DNA of 64,000 bases from Sphingomonas changbaiensis NBRC 104936 (GCF_000974765.1 NZ_BBWU01000039.1:124001-188000); one strand, 5' to 3'. Counted from the stretch's first letter, positions 17,603 through 26,360 are shown. Translations and numbers: made by a program. Notes: generated by a model not told the origin, from the letters alone.

Positions 17603-18193
17603 GTGTCGGTGAGACCGTTGGAAGCGTTGGCCACGCTGCTGGGCCTGATCAACATTTTCCTGATCGTGCGGCGGAGCGTCTGGAACTACCCGTTCGGGCT
17701 GGCGATGGTTGCGATCTATGCCTGGATTTTCGCCCAGCCGGACGTGCGGCTCTACAGCGATGTCGGGCTGCAGGTCTTTTTCTTCGTCGTCCAGCTCTAT
17801 GGCTGGTGGAATTGGTCGCAGTCGGAAGCGGAAAGCGGCGAGGTTCAGGTGCTGCTGCTGCCTGGCGCCGGCCGGGCGGGCTGGATTGCGGTCATTGCGG
17901 TAGCGACGCTGGCCTGGGGCGCGCTTATGCATCTCTATACCAGTGCGGCCCTGCCCTGGTGGGACGCGTTCATCGCGATGACGAGCGTGTCGGCCCAGCT
18001 GCTGATGGCGCGCCGCTATCTGGAGAACTGGATTTTGTGGATTGCAGTCGACGCGGTCGCGATCGGCGTTTATGCGGCCAAGGGACTGATGCTGACCTCG
18101 ATACTTTATACCGTTTTTCTGATCGTCTCGGTCGTCGGGCTGCTCAGCTGGCGCAAGGCGCTGGTCGCCGAGCGGAAGATGCTCGCGACATGA
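17603..18193 (+). CDS. pnuC: Nicotinamide riboside/mononucleotide transporter PnuC
   Basis: The product is 196 residues with about seven membrane segments. The core WNYPFGLAMVAIYAWIF and the later WILWIAVDAVAIGVYAAKG carry the Trp/Asn/Asp residues typical of PnuC channels that take up nicotinamide riboside. The start is probably the GTG at 17603 just after AGGGG; a GTG two codons later is possible. Its stop overlaps the ATG of a nadR-type kinase gene (ATGA, 18190-18193), so uptake and phosphorylation of the NAD precursor are coupled. Confidence 0.93.
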   Translation: MSVRPLEALATLLGLINIFLIVRRSVWNYPFGLAMVAIYAWIFAQPDVRLYSDVGLQVFFFVVQLYGWWNWSQSEAESGEVQVLLLPGAGRAGWIAVIAVATLAWGALMHLYTSAALPWWDAFIAMTSVSAQLLMARRYLENWILWIAVDAVAIGVYAAKGLMLTSILYTVFLIVSVVGLLSWRKALVAERKMLAT

Positions 18194-18753
18194 CCCGCAC
18201 AATCTGCCTGCACGGGCCGGAAAGCACCGGCAAGTCGACGCTCGGTCCGCGGATCGCGAACGCGTTGGGCGGCACCTATGTCGCCGAGTTCGGACGGACC
18301 TGGTCCGAAGCGAAGGGCATCGGCTTCACGATGACGGACCTGGTCGCGATTGCGAAGGGCCATATGGCCGCCACGCGCGAGGCGCTCAATCGGCGCCCGG
18401 CTTGGCTGGTGCTCGATACCGATCCGCTGATGACGGCGGTTTGGGCCGACATGCTGTTCGGTGAGCGCGATCCCTGGTTCGACCGCTTCACCGAGACCGC
18501 CGATTTCTACCTGATGTTCGACGTCGATCTGCCCTGGGTGCCCGACGGCACGCGCATGTTCGGCACCGAGGCGCTGCGGGGCAAATTCTTCGAGCTGTCC
18601 CGCGCCGAGCTGGAGCGCCGGGATCTGCCCTGGGCGCTGGTCGGCGGCCATGGCGACGACCGCTTCGAAAATGCGATGAAGGCGATCGGGGAAGCCGCCG
18701 AACGCGGCTGCTTCCCCGATGCCGGTAGGCGCAGCTCCGCTCAGCGCGCCTGA
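18190..18753 (+). CDS. NadR-like ribosylnicotinamide kinase (kinase domain only)
   Basis: The 187-residue P-loop kinase has GPESTGKST at 9-17, the Walker A of the NadR C-terminal domain. VLDTDPLMTAVWADMLFG and the R-x-x-D-L-P-W region match that domain. There is no N-terminal adenylyltransferase or repressor domain, so this is the standalone kinase that would trap incoming nicotinamide riboside as NMN. It is coupled to pnuC by a four-base overlap. Its last 13 bases overlap the end of the convergent CsgG-family gene. Confidence 0.88.
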   Translation: MTRTICLHGPESTGKSTLGPRIANALGGTYVAEFGRTWSEAKGIGFTMTDLVAIAKGHMAATREALNRRPAWLVLDTDPLMTAVWADMLFGERDPWFDRFTETADFYLMFDVDLPWVPDGTRMFGTEALRGKFFELSRAELERRDLPWALVGGHGDDRFENAMKAIGEAAERGCFPDAGRRSSAQRA

Positions 18754-19550
18754 GGCGCCGCTGCCGCCGCATTCTGCGGCAGGCCGCCAAGCTGCGTGAC
18801 GAGCTTGGTATAGGCGTCGAGATAGGCGAGCACGATCACCTGCCCGATCTCGGTATCCTGGTAGCCGCCGCCGCCGGCTGCAGCGAACCCGCCCCACCAG
18901 CCGGCGCCACCGCCGCCGCCGAAGCTGACGTCCGACTTGCGGGCATAGCCTTGCGTCAAGGCCTCTTCTTCGGTCGTACGCGCATTGACGATCGACAGGG
19001 TCACGTTGGCTTCGGACTTCTTGACCGAGATGCCGCCGACGATCGAGCCGAAGGTCGAACGGCCGAGGAAGCCGCCGAGCGCCCCACCCAGGCCGCCGCC
19101 GCCCGAATTCTTGTTCGAGCTGACGATATCGGGCTGCAGGAAATAGTCCGCCGCCTTCACCTGGCCGCGGCCGAGGTTGGATCCGGCCTGCAGCTCGCCC
19201 GAATCGGCCATCGCGCGTTCCATGTTGCGGTTGGCCATTGATCGCCCGCGGTTCACCAGAGTGAAGCATCCGGATTGCTGGACGAACACCTTCAGGATCG
19301 CCTCCGGGCTGCCCAGGTTCAGCTCACGCCACCATTGGTTGTCCGGCTCGACGATCGCGACGGTGCCGAGCTTGCGGGTGCAGACCGGGATCTGCCGCTC
19401 TGCCCGTTCCTGGTCGCGCCGCCCCGACGAGGCGCCCTTGGTGGTGCCGTCCTTGTAGGTCCGGCCCGAAGACGACATCGCCGTCTGGGCGGTGGCAGGC
19501 GCGGTCGCGAGCACGGCCGCGGTGGCAAAAATCGAAACGAGGTTCCGCAC
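18741..19550 (-). CDS. CsgG/HfaB-family exported protein
   Basis: The product is 269 residues with signal peptide MRNLVSIFATAAVLATAPATA. The core LGTVAIVEPDNQWWRELNLG, SPEAILKVFVQQSGCFTLVNRG and the repeat-rich GGGGLGGALGG region fit the CsgG-like fold, which forms secretion or anchoring complexes in the outer membrane. No lipobox cysteine is visible, unlike CsgG itself. The start is a GTG with GGGAG seven bases upstream. A perfect TGTGA-N6-TCACA site lies about 78 bases upstream. The tail overlaps the convergent kinase gene by 13 bases. Confidence 0.85.
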   Translation of the reverse strand: MRNLVSIFATAAVLATAPATAQTAMSSSGRTYKDGTTKGASSGRRDQERAERQIPVCTRKLGTVAIVEPDNQWWRELNLGSPEAILKVFVQQSGCFTLVNRGRSMANRNMERAMADSGELQAGSNLGRGQVKAADYFLQPDIVSSNKNSGGGGLGGALGGFLGRSTFGSIVGGISVKKSEANVTLSIVNARTTEEEALTQGYARKSDVSFGGGGGAGWWGGFAAAGGGGYQDTEIGQVIVLAYLDAYTKLVTQLGGLPQNAAAAAPQAR

Positions 19551-19620
19551 GTCAAGTCTCCCTAAACCCAGGCGCGTGATCCAACTTGGATGCGCCCTAG
19601 CGCGGCCGAAGCCACGGGTT

Positions 19621-19636
19621 TGTGACCCCAGTCACA
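19621..19636. promoter_or_regulatory. CRP/FNR-family operator-like palindrome
   Basis: TGTGACCCCAGTCACA is a perfect TGTGA-N6-TCACA dyad, the CRP consensus. Its centre is about 78 bases upstream of the GTG of the CsgG-family gene (minus strand), a normal position for an activator site. It also lies 72 bases after the end of the DUF72 gene on the same strand. Confidence 0.5.
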
Positions 19637-19707
19637 GGATTTGCGATGTGCGACCCGTTTCGAACGACAATAATGCAGAAGCGGCTGCGATGCGACGGCT
19701 TTTCGGT

Positions 19708-20436
19708 CTATTGCGCGAATAGGCGGCGGATCGCCAGCGCGTTGCCGGCCGCTGCTCCGCCGGCGGTGTTGTCGAAGATCAACCAAAGAAGGTCGGCCCG
19801 CTCCGCAGCCGTGCGGACACGCGTGGCCCATTGGGCGAGCGCCGCGTCGTCATAGGCGGACCAATAGGTGCGCGGGGAACCGTGAAGGCGGAAATAGGCG
19901 AGGCCGGGCCAGCCGCCCGGCTGTTCCGCGCCGGGCAAGCGTGCCGGATCGGCGGCGACGCGCGCGACCCGGCGCTCGATCAGGAGGCGATCCGCGTCAG
20001 CCGAGAACCAGCTGGCGTGCCGCGGCTCGCAGGCAAGCTGGCCACCCAAGGCGGCATGGGCTTCGGCGAGAAATCGCTCGGCGATCCCGGCGTCGAACGC
20101 AAGGCTCGGCGGCAGCTGGACCAGCACCGGCCCGCGGCGCGGCCCGAGCGGCGCGATCTCGGCCGCGAACGCCGCAAGCGGCTCCGCACAGTCGACCAGG
20201 CGCCGCACATGCGTGATCGCCTTGGGCAGCTTGATCGCGAAGCGGAAGCCCTCCGGCGCGCACGCGGCCCAGCGCTCGTACGTTGCCGGCCGATGCGACC
20301 GGTGGAAGCTCGAGTTGATCTCGGCGGCGTTCAGCCGGGCGGCGTAGCGTTCGAGCGTGCTGCCATCGGCAGGAAACGCGGCGGCACTCTGCCGAGGGAT
20401 CGCCCACCCCGCCGTCCCGATCCGCCACGCTGCCAT
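19708..20436 (-). CDS. DUF72 domain-containing protein
   Basis: The product is 242 residues. The start [15 protein letters not shown] and the blocks [18 protein letters not shown] and [11 protein letters not shown] are characteristic of DUF72 (YecE-like) proteins, which have a TIM-barrel-like fold and unknown function. [17 protein letters not shown] is the conserved C-terminal motif. The ATG at 20436 was chosen because residues upstream in the longer frame are antisense to the lepA start. It is divergent from lepA with 61 bases between start codons. Confidence 0.92.
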   Translation of the reverse strand: MAAWRIGTAGWAIPRQSAAAFPADGSTLERYAARLNAAEINSSFHRSHRPATYERWAACAPEGFRFAIKLPKAITHVRRLVDCAEPLAAFAAEIAPLGPRRGPVLVQLPPSLAFDAGIAERFLAEAHAALGGQLACEPRHASWFSADADRLLIERRVARVAADPARLPGAEQPGGWPGLAYFRLHGSPRTYWSAYDDAALAQWATRVRTAAERADLLWLIFDNTAGGAAAGNALAIRRLFAQ

Positions 20437-20497
20437 GCCCGAACGACGCGCGGTGCGCTTCCCCCGTTCCGCAGCCCCTGCTAACGGCCTCGGCGAA

Positions 20498-22306
20498 ATG
20501 ACTGAACTTTCCCGCATCCGCAACTTTTCGATCATCGCCCATATCGACCATGGCAAGTCGACGCTGGCGGATCGGTTGATCCAGCGCACCGGCGGCCTTT
20601 CCGAGCGCGAGATGTCGTCGCAGGTTCTCGACAATATGGACATTGAGAAAGAGCGCGGGATCACGATCAAGGCGCAGACGGTGCGGCTGGAGTGGAACGG
20701 CTACACCCTGAACCTGATGGACACGCCGGGCCATGTCGACTTCGCCTACGAAGTCAGCCGCTCCCTCGCCGCGTGCGAAGGCGCCCTCCTCGTCGTCGAC
20801 GCCGCCCAGGGTGTGGAAGCCCAGACGCTCGCCAACGTCTACCAGTCGATCGAGCACGACCATGAGATCGTGCCCGTCATCAACAAGATCGACCTGCCCG
20901 CCGCCGAGCCCGAAAAGGTCCGCGCCGAGATCGAGGAGATCATCGGCCTCGACGCATCCGAAGCGGTGCTCGCCAGCGCTAAGTCCGGCATCGGCATCGA
21001 CGAAGTGCTGGACGCGATCGTCGCCAAGATCCCGCCCCCCAAGGGCGACGCCGCCGCCCCGCTCAAGGCCATGCTCGTCGACAGCTGGTACGACCCCTAT
21101 CTGGGCGTTGTCATCCTGGTCCGCGTGATCGACGGCACGTTGAAGAAAGGCCAGCAGATCAAGTTCATGCAGGCCGGCACCACGCACCTGATCGACCGCG
21201 TCGGCTGCTTCCGGCCCAAGATCGAGCAGCTGACCGAGCTCGGCCCCGGCGAGATCGGCTTCATCACCGCCCAGATCAAGGACGTGGCGCAGGCGCGCGT
21301 CGGCGACACGCTGACCGACGCCCGCCGCCCCGCCGACACCCCGCTGCCCGGCTTCCGCGAGGTCCAGCCGGTCGTCTTCTGCGGCCTGTTCCCGACCGAC
21401 GCCAACGACTTCGAGAAGCTGCGCGAATCGATCTCGAAGCTGCGCCTGAACGACGCCAGCTTCAGCTTCGAGATGGAGACCTCCGCCGCGCTGGGCTTCG
21501 GCTTCCGCTGCGGGTTCCTCGGCCTGCTCCACCTCGAGATCATCCAGGAGCGGCTGACCCGCGAGTACGACCTGGACCTGATCACCACCGCGCCCAGCGT
21601 CGTCTATCGCCTGCAGCTGACCCGCAGCGCCGGCGAGGCGGAAGCGCGCACGATCGAGCTCCACAACCCCGCCGACATGCCGGACCCGAACAAGATCGAC
21701 ACGATCGAAGAGCCGTGGATCGAGGCGACCATCTATGTGCCCGACGAATATCTGGGCGCGATCCTGAAGCTATGCCAGGACCGGCGCGGCATCCAGAAGA
21801 ACCTGACCTATGTCGGCGGCCGCGCGCAGCTGACCTATGAACTGCCGCTCAATGAAGTGGTGTTCGACTTCTACGATCGCCTCAAGTCGATCAGCCGCGG
21901 CTATGCGAGCTTCGACTATCACCAGATCGGCTATCGCGAGGGCGACCTGGTCAAAATGTCGATCCTGGTGAACAACGAGCCGGTCGACGCGCTCAGCATG
22001 ATCGTCCACCGCGGCACCGCCGAAACCCGCGGCCGCGGCATGTGCGAGCGGCTGAAGGATTTGATCCCGCGGCACCTGTTCAAGATCCCGATCCAGGCCG
22101 CGATCGGCGGCAAGGTGATCGCCCGCGAGACGATCGCGGCGCTGCGCAAGGACGTGACCGCGAAATGCTATGGCGGCGACATCACGCGGAAGCGGAAGCT
22201 GCTGGAGAAGCAGAAAGAGGGCAAGAAGCGCATGCGCGAGTATGGAAGCGTGCAAATCCCTCAAGAGGCTTTCATCGCGGCTTTGCGCATGGGCGACGAA
22301 GGCTGA
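20498..22306 (+). CDS. lepA: Elongation factor 4 (back-translocase GTPase)
   Basis: The product is 602 residues, the family's normal length. Its GTPase motifs are AHIDHGKST (G1), [10 protein letters not shown] (G3) and VINKIDLP (G4). It also has elongation-factor domains II-V and the LepA-specific C-terminal domain ([20 protein letters not shown]). EF4 binds stalled or pre-/post-translocation ribosomes. The ATG at 20498 begins at [19 protein letters not shown]; the frame continues upstream to 20357 but that part is unrelated. Confidence 0.97.
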   Translation: MTELSRIRNFSIIAHIDHGKSTLADRLIQRTGGLSEREMSSQVLDNMDIEKERGITIKAQTVRLEWNGYTLNLMDTPGHVDFAYEVSRSLAACEGALLVVDAAQGVEAQTLANVYQSIEHDHEIVPVINKIDLPAAEPEKVRAEIEEIIGLDASEAVLASAKSGIGIDEVLDAIVAKIPPPKGDAAAPLKAMLVDSWYDPYLGVVILVRVIDGTLKKGQQIKFMQAGTTHLIDRVGCFRPKIEQLTELGPGEIGFITAQIKDVAQARVGDTLTDARRPADTPLPGFREVQPVVFCGLFPTDANDFEKLRESISKLRLNDASFSFEMETSAALGFGFRCGFLGLLHLEIIQERLTREYDLDLITTAPSVVYRLQLTRSAGEAEARTIELHNPADMPDPNKIDTIEEPWIEATIYVPDEYLGAILKLCQDRRGIQKNLTYVGGRAQLTYELPLNEVVFDFYDRLKSISRGYASFDYHQIGYREGDLVKMSILVNNEPVDALSMIVHRGTAETRGRGMCERLKDLIPRHLFKIPIQAAIGGKVIARETIAALRKDVTAKCYGGDITRKRKLLEKQKEGKKRMREYGSVQIPQEAFIAALRMGDEG

Positions 22307-22315
22307 ACCCTCCTC

Positions 22316-22400
22316 GTCATGCCGGACTTGATCCGGCATCCACCTGCCTTCCCGTCGCTCAAAAGTGAAGGTGGACCCCGGATCAAGTCCGGGGTGACGG
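22316..22400. repeat. Inverted repeat pair (CATGCCGGACTTGATCCGG type)
   Basis: GTCATGCCGGACTTGATCC (22316 on) and its inverted relative GGACCCCGGATCAAGTCCGG (22373 on) bracket about 30 bases. The second unit occurs again at 25774-25801. The two copies lie on either side of the low-GC islet at 22.4-25.3 kb. Confidence 0.8.
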
Positions 22401-22452
22401 AGAAGAGCGGACATTTGCAACTCTTATGCGTTGTCGCATATTCCTATGCCGA

Positions 22453-22603
22453 TGAACCCCTACTCGCCCATCGTGTCGCAGTTTGTTCGGCCGAAGAGGA
22501 AGCGGCTTACCTGGCCTGGCTGCAGGAAAGGGTCGCGGTTTCGTTCGCGAAACCGCGACCGCCGGTGTCGCATGACGAAGTGATGCCAGAGTTGGGGGCG
22601 TGA
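22453..22603 (+). pseudogene. Frameshifted stability-determinant (antitoxin-like) gene
   Basis: An ATG at 22453 starts MNPYSPIVSQF, the usual beginning of short stability-determinant proteins paired with ParE-type toxins. The rest of such a protein, AEEEAAYLAWLQERVAVSFA then KPRPPVSHDEVMPEL, lies in another frame that runs to the TGA at 22601-22603. One indel near 22484-22492 would rejoin the halves into a protein of about 50 residues. No toxin gene follows. The similarity is from memory of the family, so the identity is moderately sure; the frame break is seen directly. Confidence 0.55.
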
Positions 22604-22761
22604 CCGTAGCGCACCGCGGATATTAGGCGAGCACCTGAAGCTGCATCATCGATGGAAACGCTGGCCAGCCGGGTCGGTATCGCATGCTCGTTGCAAGCAA
22701 TACTCGCTCATAACGAAAAATGATCGGCGCTGCGGTGAACTTCGCCGTATGAAGCTGCGCT

Positions 22762-22789
22762 TTGACACCGTCACGAAGATGGCTACGCT
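22762..22789 (+). promoter_or_regulatory. Candidate promoter for a leaderless transcript
   Basis: A perfect -35 TTGACA (22762-22767) is followed after 16 bases by TACGCT (22784-22789), a partial -10. The predicted start of transcription falls on or next to the ATG at 22796, and no ribosome binding site precedes that ATG. Both agree with a leaderless mRNA. Confidence 0.4.
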
Positions 22790-22795
22790 ATCCAC

Positions 22796-25312
22796 ATGGA
22801 GCCTGGCCTGCCCGTTCAGCTTGCTATGCAAGCTTCCGAATTACGCGTTAGCGACGCTAATGAAGCGAGCACGCGCTTCAAGTTAATAGACAGCATCATC
22901 TTCGACCTTCTTGGATGGCGGAAATCGGACGTCACCGTCGAGGAGCGCGTGACTGAAGATGGCCAAAGCTCCTTTATTGATTATGCGATCAGCGCCGGCT
23001 CTCATTCGTTCTTAATCGAAGCTAAGAGAATTGGAAAATCATTTGGCCAGCTACCAAAGGGTAGGAAAGCACCTGTCTCAGAACGGTGGGCCACGAAAGG
23101 GCCGACGTCAGCTATTTTGAAGCAGGCTAGAGATTACGGTAGGGCTCGCAGCGTTGGCTTCTGCGCCGCTACGAATGGAACTAGCTGGGTAGTTTTCCCC
23201 GTTAATCGACGAGACCAAGTTCCAGCAGAAAGTTCATTGGCCATAGTCTTCAGTGACTTGGAGTTCACGAATTCGGACGACTTGAAAGAATTCTGCGACC
23301 TTCTATCGCGATCTTCTGTAATTGGTGGATCCTTGGAGAGAGAGCTCCTTGGATCGACTAGGGATCAGCTTGAGTCTCGCAGGCTTAATAAGATCTACGA
23401 CCGGTCGTTTTCTAAAGTCAATCGTAGAAGTATATTCTCCTCAATCGAAAGGGAGATTGTAACAGCCTTTAGTGAGGGCTTGCTTGCCGAAAACAAGGAT
23501 GTACTCGAAAAATGTTACGTACAGACCGCCGAGAGAACGCGGTTTGACGAGCGCATCCAAATGTACCTGAACCCTCGCGATCAGGTTTTGAATTCGCGTC
23601 CTATTCGCCCTGTTGGGCGAGGAAAAGATCGACACGCAGTGAAGGCCCTATTAACCCAACGGCAAATCTCATCGAGGCCCATAGCTCTCCTTACGATCGG
23701 TCTAGTCGGATCAGGCAAGACCACGTTTCTCGATTACGTTTCGCAGGTCTCGTCGGGAGGAAAGTTCGAGATTGCCGATGGAAGGCCAGAGGGTTGCTGG
23801 ATATATGTAGATTTTAGGGACTTTAGCCAATCCGACGATCCCAAAACGATCATATCGCAGTCCCTTTTTAGCTACGTGACGTCTCACCCGCACATTAACA
23901 GCTTCAAGAGGTCCATTGAGCCTGCCTATTCGACAGAAATAAGGTCCTTGAGGGAAGGTCCTCTGGCCTTGATTTCGAGTGACGAGCAGCGGTTTAATGA
24001 AGCAGTATCCCAGCTAATTTTGCGGGACTACGAATTGAAGCTCCCCTATGCGAGCAAGCTCCTCAAGCCACTGGCGGACAGTGTACCAGTATTCTTGGTG
24101 ATAGACAACGTTGATCAAGTCGAGTCGGCGGATGCACAAGCTAGGATTTTCTTGGAAGCTACAGCAATTGCTCGTACGCTTCGGTGTAACCTCATTCTCG
24201 CGATGAGAGACGCGACATATGTGAAGAACCGTGCCAGCGCCGTATTTGATGCGTTTGATTTCGATGCTGTCTATATAGACCCACCTGACATCAAATCAGT
24301 TCTTTCGAAGAGGTTCGCTGTCGCTGGCCAGTTGCTTCGTGGGCGAAAAATTGAGTTTGAGGCGGAGAACGGTTCGAAGGTTATCGTCGACAACGGGAAG
24401 TCCATTATCGACATGTTATCCGATTCGGTGCTGGGCACGGAGGTTGGCCGAATTATCGAGGTGGCGGCAACGGGAGACACGCGCCTCGCGCTCAAAATGA
24501 CGCGTCAGTTCCTACAATACGGGTATAGTTCGACCGGTAAGGCGGTTTCCATTTATCAGCGAACTGGGCGCTACAGGCTTCCTCCGCATGAGGCGCTTCG
24601 GGCTATAATGTTGGGCAACCAGAACGTTTACAGGGAAACGCTTTCGGTAATTGGCAATCCGTTTGACTCGTATCTAGGACGTAGTAGCGTACAGTTTCTC
24701 CGCCTCTTCATTATGTCTGCGCTGGTTGTCTATAGCTCCGAGAGCGATTTCGACGGCATCTCTGTTAAAACCGTTTATGATAGCCTTGAGACTATCGGGA
24801 TTTCTAATGAGTATAGTTTTAGAGTTCTAACGGATTTAGTTAGCCATCGATACATTTATACGAAGTCCCAACACGAACTCTGTGAGGACTCTTTGATCCT
24901 CCCTAGTCGTCTGTGCGGCTACGTTGTGAGAGACTTGGTTGGCCGCCTAATGTTTCTCGAGACAACGATGTTTGACACTTTCATTTCAGACAATTCTGTG
25001 TGGAGTGCGATCGATACGAACGTTCGGCTAATTTATCGTGAGAAAGACTTCCTAACGAAATTCAAAAGGCGCCGAGAGGTGGCTTGGGCCTTTTTTAGGT
25101 ACTGCCGGGACGGAGTTGACCAACTGGTTTCGCAAGCCCGTGAAAGAGCTCTCCCCATGCAGTGGTGCGTGAATCCGCTCACAAAGATCGAGAACCGATT
25201 CAAGGGCGATCTTTCGAGAGCTGGCGACTCTGCGGCAAAGAACTATGGGCCTCAGCCAAACGGCGGTTCGGGTCTGCCACTATTTTCAGATCGCCGGCCC
25301 GCCCTAGGGTAG
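22796..25312 (+). CDS. HsdR_N-type nuclease / ORC-like ATPase fusion protein, candidate defence gene
   Basis: The product is 838 residues. Residues 20-190 resemble the type I restriction HsdR N-terminal PD-(D/E)xK nuclease: NEASTRFKLIDSIIFDLLGW, Asp62 in FIDYAIS, Glu75-x-Lys77 in FLIEAKRIGKS, then QARDYGRA and ATNGTSWVVF. Residues 295-570 form a P-loop ATPase with Walker A GLVGSGKTT (Lys308), Walker B VFLVIDNVDQ (Asp437), sensor-like LILAMRD and an ORC/Cdc6-style sensor 2 GDTRLALKM. Residues 650-715 resemble a winged helix (VLTDLVSHRYIYT). It has no partner genes. GC in sampled lines is 43-55%, far below its neighbours, so it was probably acquired by transfer. No helicase or methylase part is present. 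Function is inferred: a DNA-sensing nuclease, probably anti-phage. Confidence 0.75.
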   Translation: MEPGLPVQLAMQASELRVSDANEASTRFKLIDSIIFDLLGWRKSDVTVEERVTEDGQSSFIDYAISAGSHSFLIEAKRIGKSFGQLPKGRKAPVSERWATKGPTSAILKQARDYGRARSVGFCAATNGTSWVVFPVNRRDQVPAESSLAIVFSDLEFTNSDDLKEFCDLLSRSSVIGGSLERELLGSTRDQLESRRLNKIYDRSFSKVNRRSIFSSIEREIVTAFSEGLLAENKDVLEKCYVQTAERTRFDERIQMYLNPRDQVLNSRPIRPVGRGKDRHAVKALLTQRQISSRPIALLTIGLVGSGKTTFLDYVSQVSSGGKFEIADGRPEGCWIYVDFRDFSQSDDPKTIISQSLFSYVTSHPHINSFKRSIEPAYSTEIRSLREGPLALISSDEQRFNEAVSQLILRDYELKLPYASKLLKPLADSVPVFLVIDNVDQVESADAQARIFLEATAIARTLRCNLILAMRDATYVKNRASAVFDAFDFDAVYIDPPDIKSVLSKRFAVAGQLLRGRKIEFEAENGSKVIVDNGKSIIDMLSDSVLGTEVGRIIEVAATGDTRLALKMTRQFLQYGYSSTGKAVSIYQRTGRYRLPPHEALRAIMLGNQNVYRETLSVIGNPFDSYLGRSSVQFLRLFIMSALVVYSSESDFDGISVKTVYDSLETIGISNEYSFRVLTDLVSHRYIYTKSQHELCEDSLILPSRLCGYVVRDLVGRLMFLETTMFDTFISDNSVWSAIDTNVRLIYREKDFLTKFKRRREVAWAFFRYCRDGVDQLVSQARERALPMQWCVNPLTKIENRFKGDLSRAGDSAAKNYGPQPNGGSGLPLFSDRRPALG

Positions 25313-25475
25313 AGTTCTCTATTGCAAGAGTGCCCTGCAATCGACGCCCAACGCCTTGTCCGGGGCCGGACTGAATCGCGCGCTATGGACCCTCGCGCAG
25401 CGAGGCCGGCCCGGCTCAAGCGTCTCTTCGTCCAACGGGCTGGGTTGCTGCGCGATCGCTCCTTAGTCTCGGGGC

Positions 25476-25649
25476 TCACCGATCGCCCTTATCCCCCTGC
25501 CGCGCCTTCACCTTGGTCTTGGCGTGGTGGCGGGCGTCGGCGGAGAGGGAGCGGCCCTGGTCCACCACTTCCTTGAACCGGCCCTGTTCGTCGCGGCGCA
25601 CATAGCGCTTGTCGGTGCCGGTATCGATGAGCTCGCGCTTGCTGGTCAT
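25476..25649 (-). CDS. Small conserved hypothetical protein
   Basis: The product is 57 residues reading MTSKRELIDTGTDKRYVRRD, then EQGRFKEVVDQGRSLSADAR and a Lys/Arg-rich tail. Short basic proteins of this sort are common in alphaproteobacteria, but I know no function. The ATG at 25649 has GGAGA eight bases upstream; the longer frame to 25904 crosses a repeat and is not real. Confidence 0.75.
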   Translation of the reverse strand: MTSKRELIDTGTDKRYVRRDEQGRFKEVVDQGRSLSADARHHAKTKVKARQGDKGDR

Positions 25650-25773
25650 GGCGGGTTCTCCTTGGTGAGTCTTGCGGGGAGAATCCGTGGGAGTCCGGGC
25701 GGTTCCCGGAGCGCGCGCTCGATGCTTGGGCTGGATCAGGACGGGCTTTGCTCGGGGTGAGGAGGAAGAAGCT

Positions 25774-25801
25774 GGACCCCGGATCAAGTCCGGGGTGACG
25801 G
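25774..25801. repeat. Single copy of the GGACCCCGGATCAAGTCC repeat
   Basis: It matches the right half of the repeat pair at 22316-22400, including the trailing GGGGTGACGG. It is intergenic, between two minus-strand small genes. Confidence 0.75.
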
Positions 25802-25916
25802 AAGGGCGCGGAGTGAATCCGCGCCGTCCGTCCTCGCCAGGCGAGGCCGGCCGAGCTTGTCGCGGCTCTTCGCCTAAGTGCGGGGGCGTTGCACGCCGGC
25901 GCACTTGGGCTCGGCG

Positions 25917-26225
25917 CTACAAGCTCCAATACAGCTCCCTCGGCCAGCGGTCGTGGTCGCAGGCGGCTTTGATTTCGGCCAGGATCGCGTCGGCTTCGTC
26001 CTGTTCGGGCGGGCTGAGATCATCCAACGCCTCGTCATCCTCTTCCGGCTGGTCCGCGATCAGGCGGGACCAGGCAGCGTCGCGGGCGTTTGCGGCCTTC
26101 AGCCGGGCCATAGCCTGGCGGGCCCAGGCGATGCGGGCCTGCTTTCGATCGGGATCGAGCGGGTCTTTGGGCGCCGGCTGGTTCGGCAGGTCGATCAGGG
26201 ACTGGAAGGTTGGGTGGAGGGGCAT
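25917..26225 (-). CDS. Hypothetical protein
   Basis: The product is 102 residues beginning MPLHPTFQSLIDLPNQPAPK, helical and acidic toward the end (QPEEDDEALDDLSPPEQDEA). The last part, ILAEIKAACDHDRWPRELYW, looks conserved in style. It is soluble, and I cannot assign a family. The ATG at 26225 is preferred; upstream residues in the longer frame are encoded by repeats. It probably belongs with the two other small minus-strand genes around it. Confidence 0.6.
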   Translation of the reverse strand: MPLHPTFQSLIDLPNQPAPKDPLDPDRKQARIAWARQAMARLKAANARDAAWSRLIADQPEEDDEALDDLSPPEQDEADAILAEIKAACDHDRWPRELYWSL

Positions 26226-26344
26226 GGGTTGGCTCCGTTTGGGGTGCGGGCTGGGCTTTGCTCGGGTCAGCGGGGCGAAGAAGGTGGACCCCGGCTTCGG
26301 GGGCCGGGGTGACGAAGGAAAAAGCGGCGCGAAGTGAATTCGCC

Positions 26345-26360
26345 CTTCGACAGGCTCAGG
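26345..26360. repeat. CTTCGACAGGCTCAGG repeat, single copy
   Basis: The same core occurs as an inverted pair at 53432-53510. It lies in a 212-base intergenic stretch (26226-26437) otherwise without recognisable features. Confidence 0.65.

Noticed and set aside
19997-21664. 555-codon minus-strand frame over lepA
   Set aside because: It is antisense to lepA, with low-complexity Gly/Ala/Asp translation; the real minus-strand gene here is DUF72 at 19708-20436.
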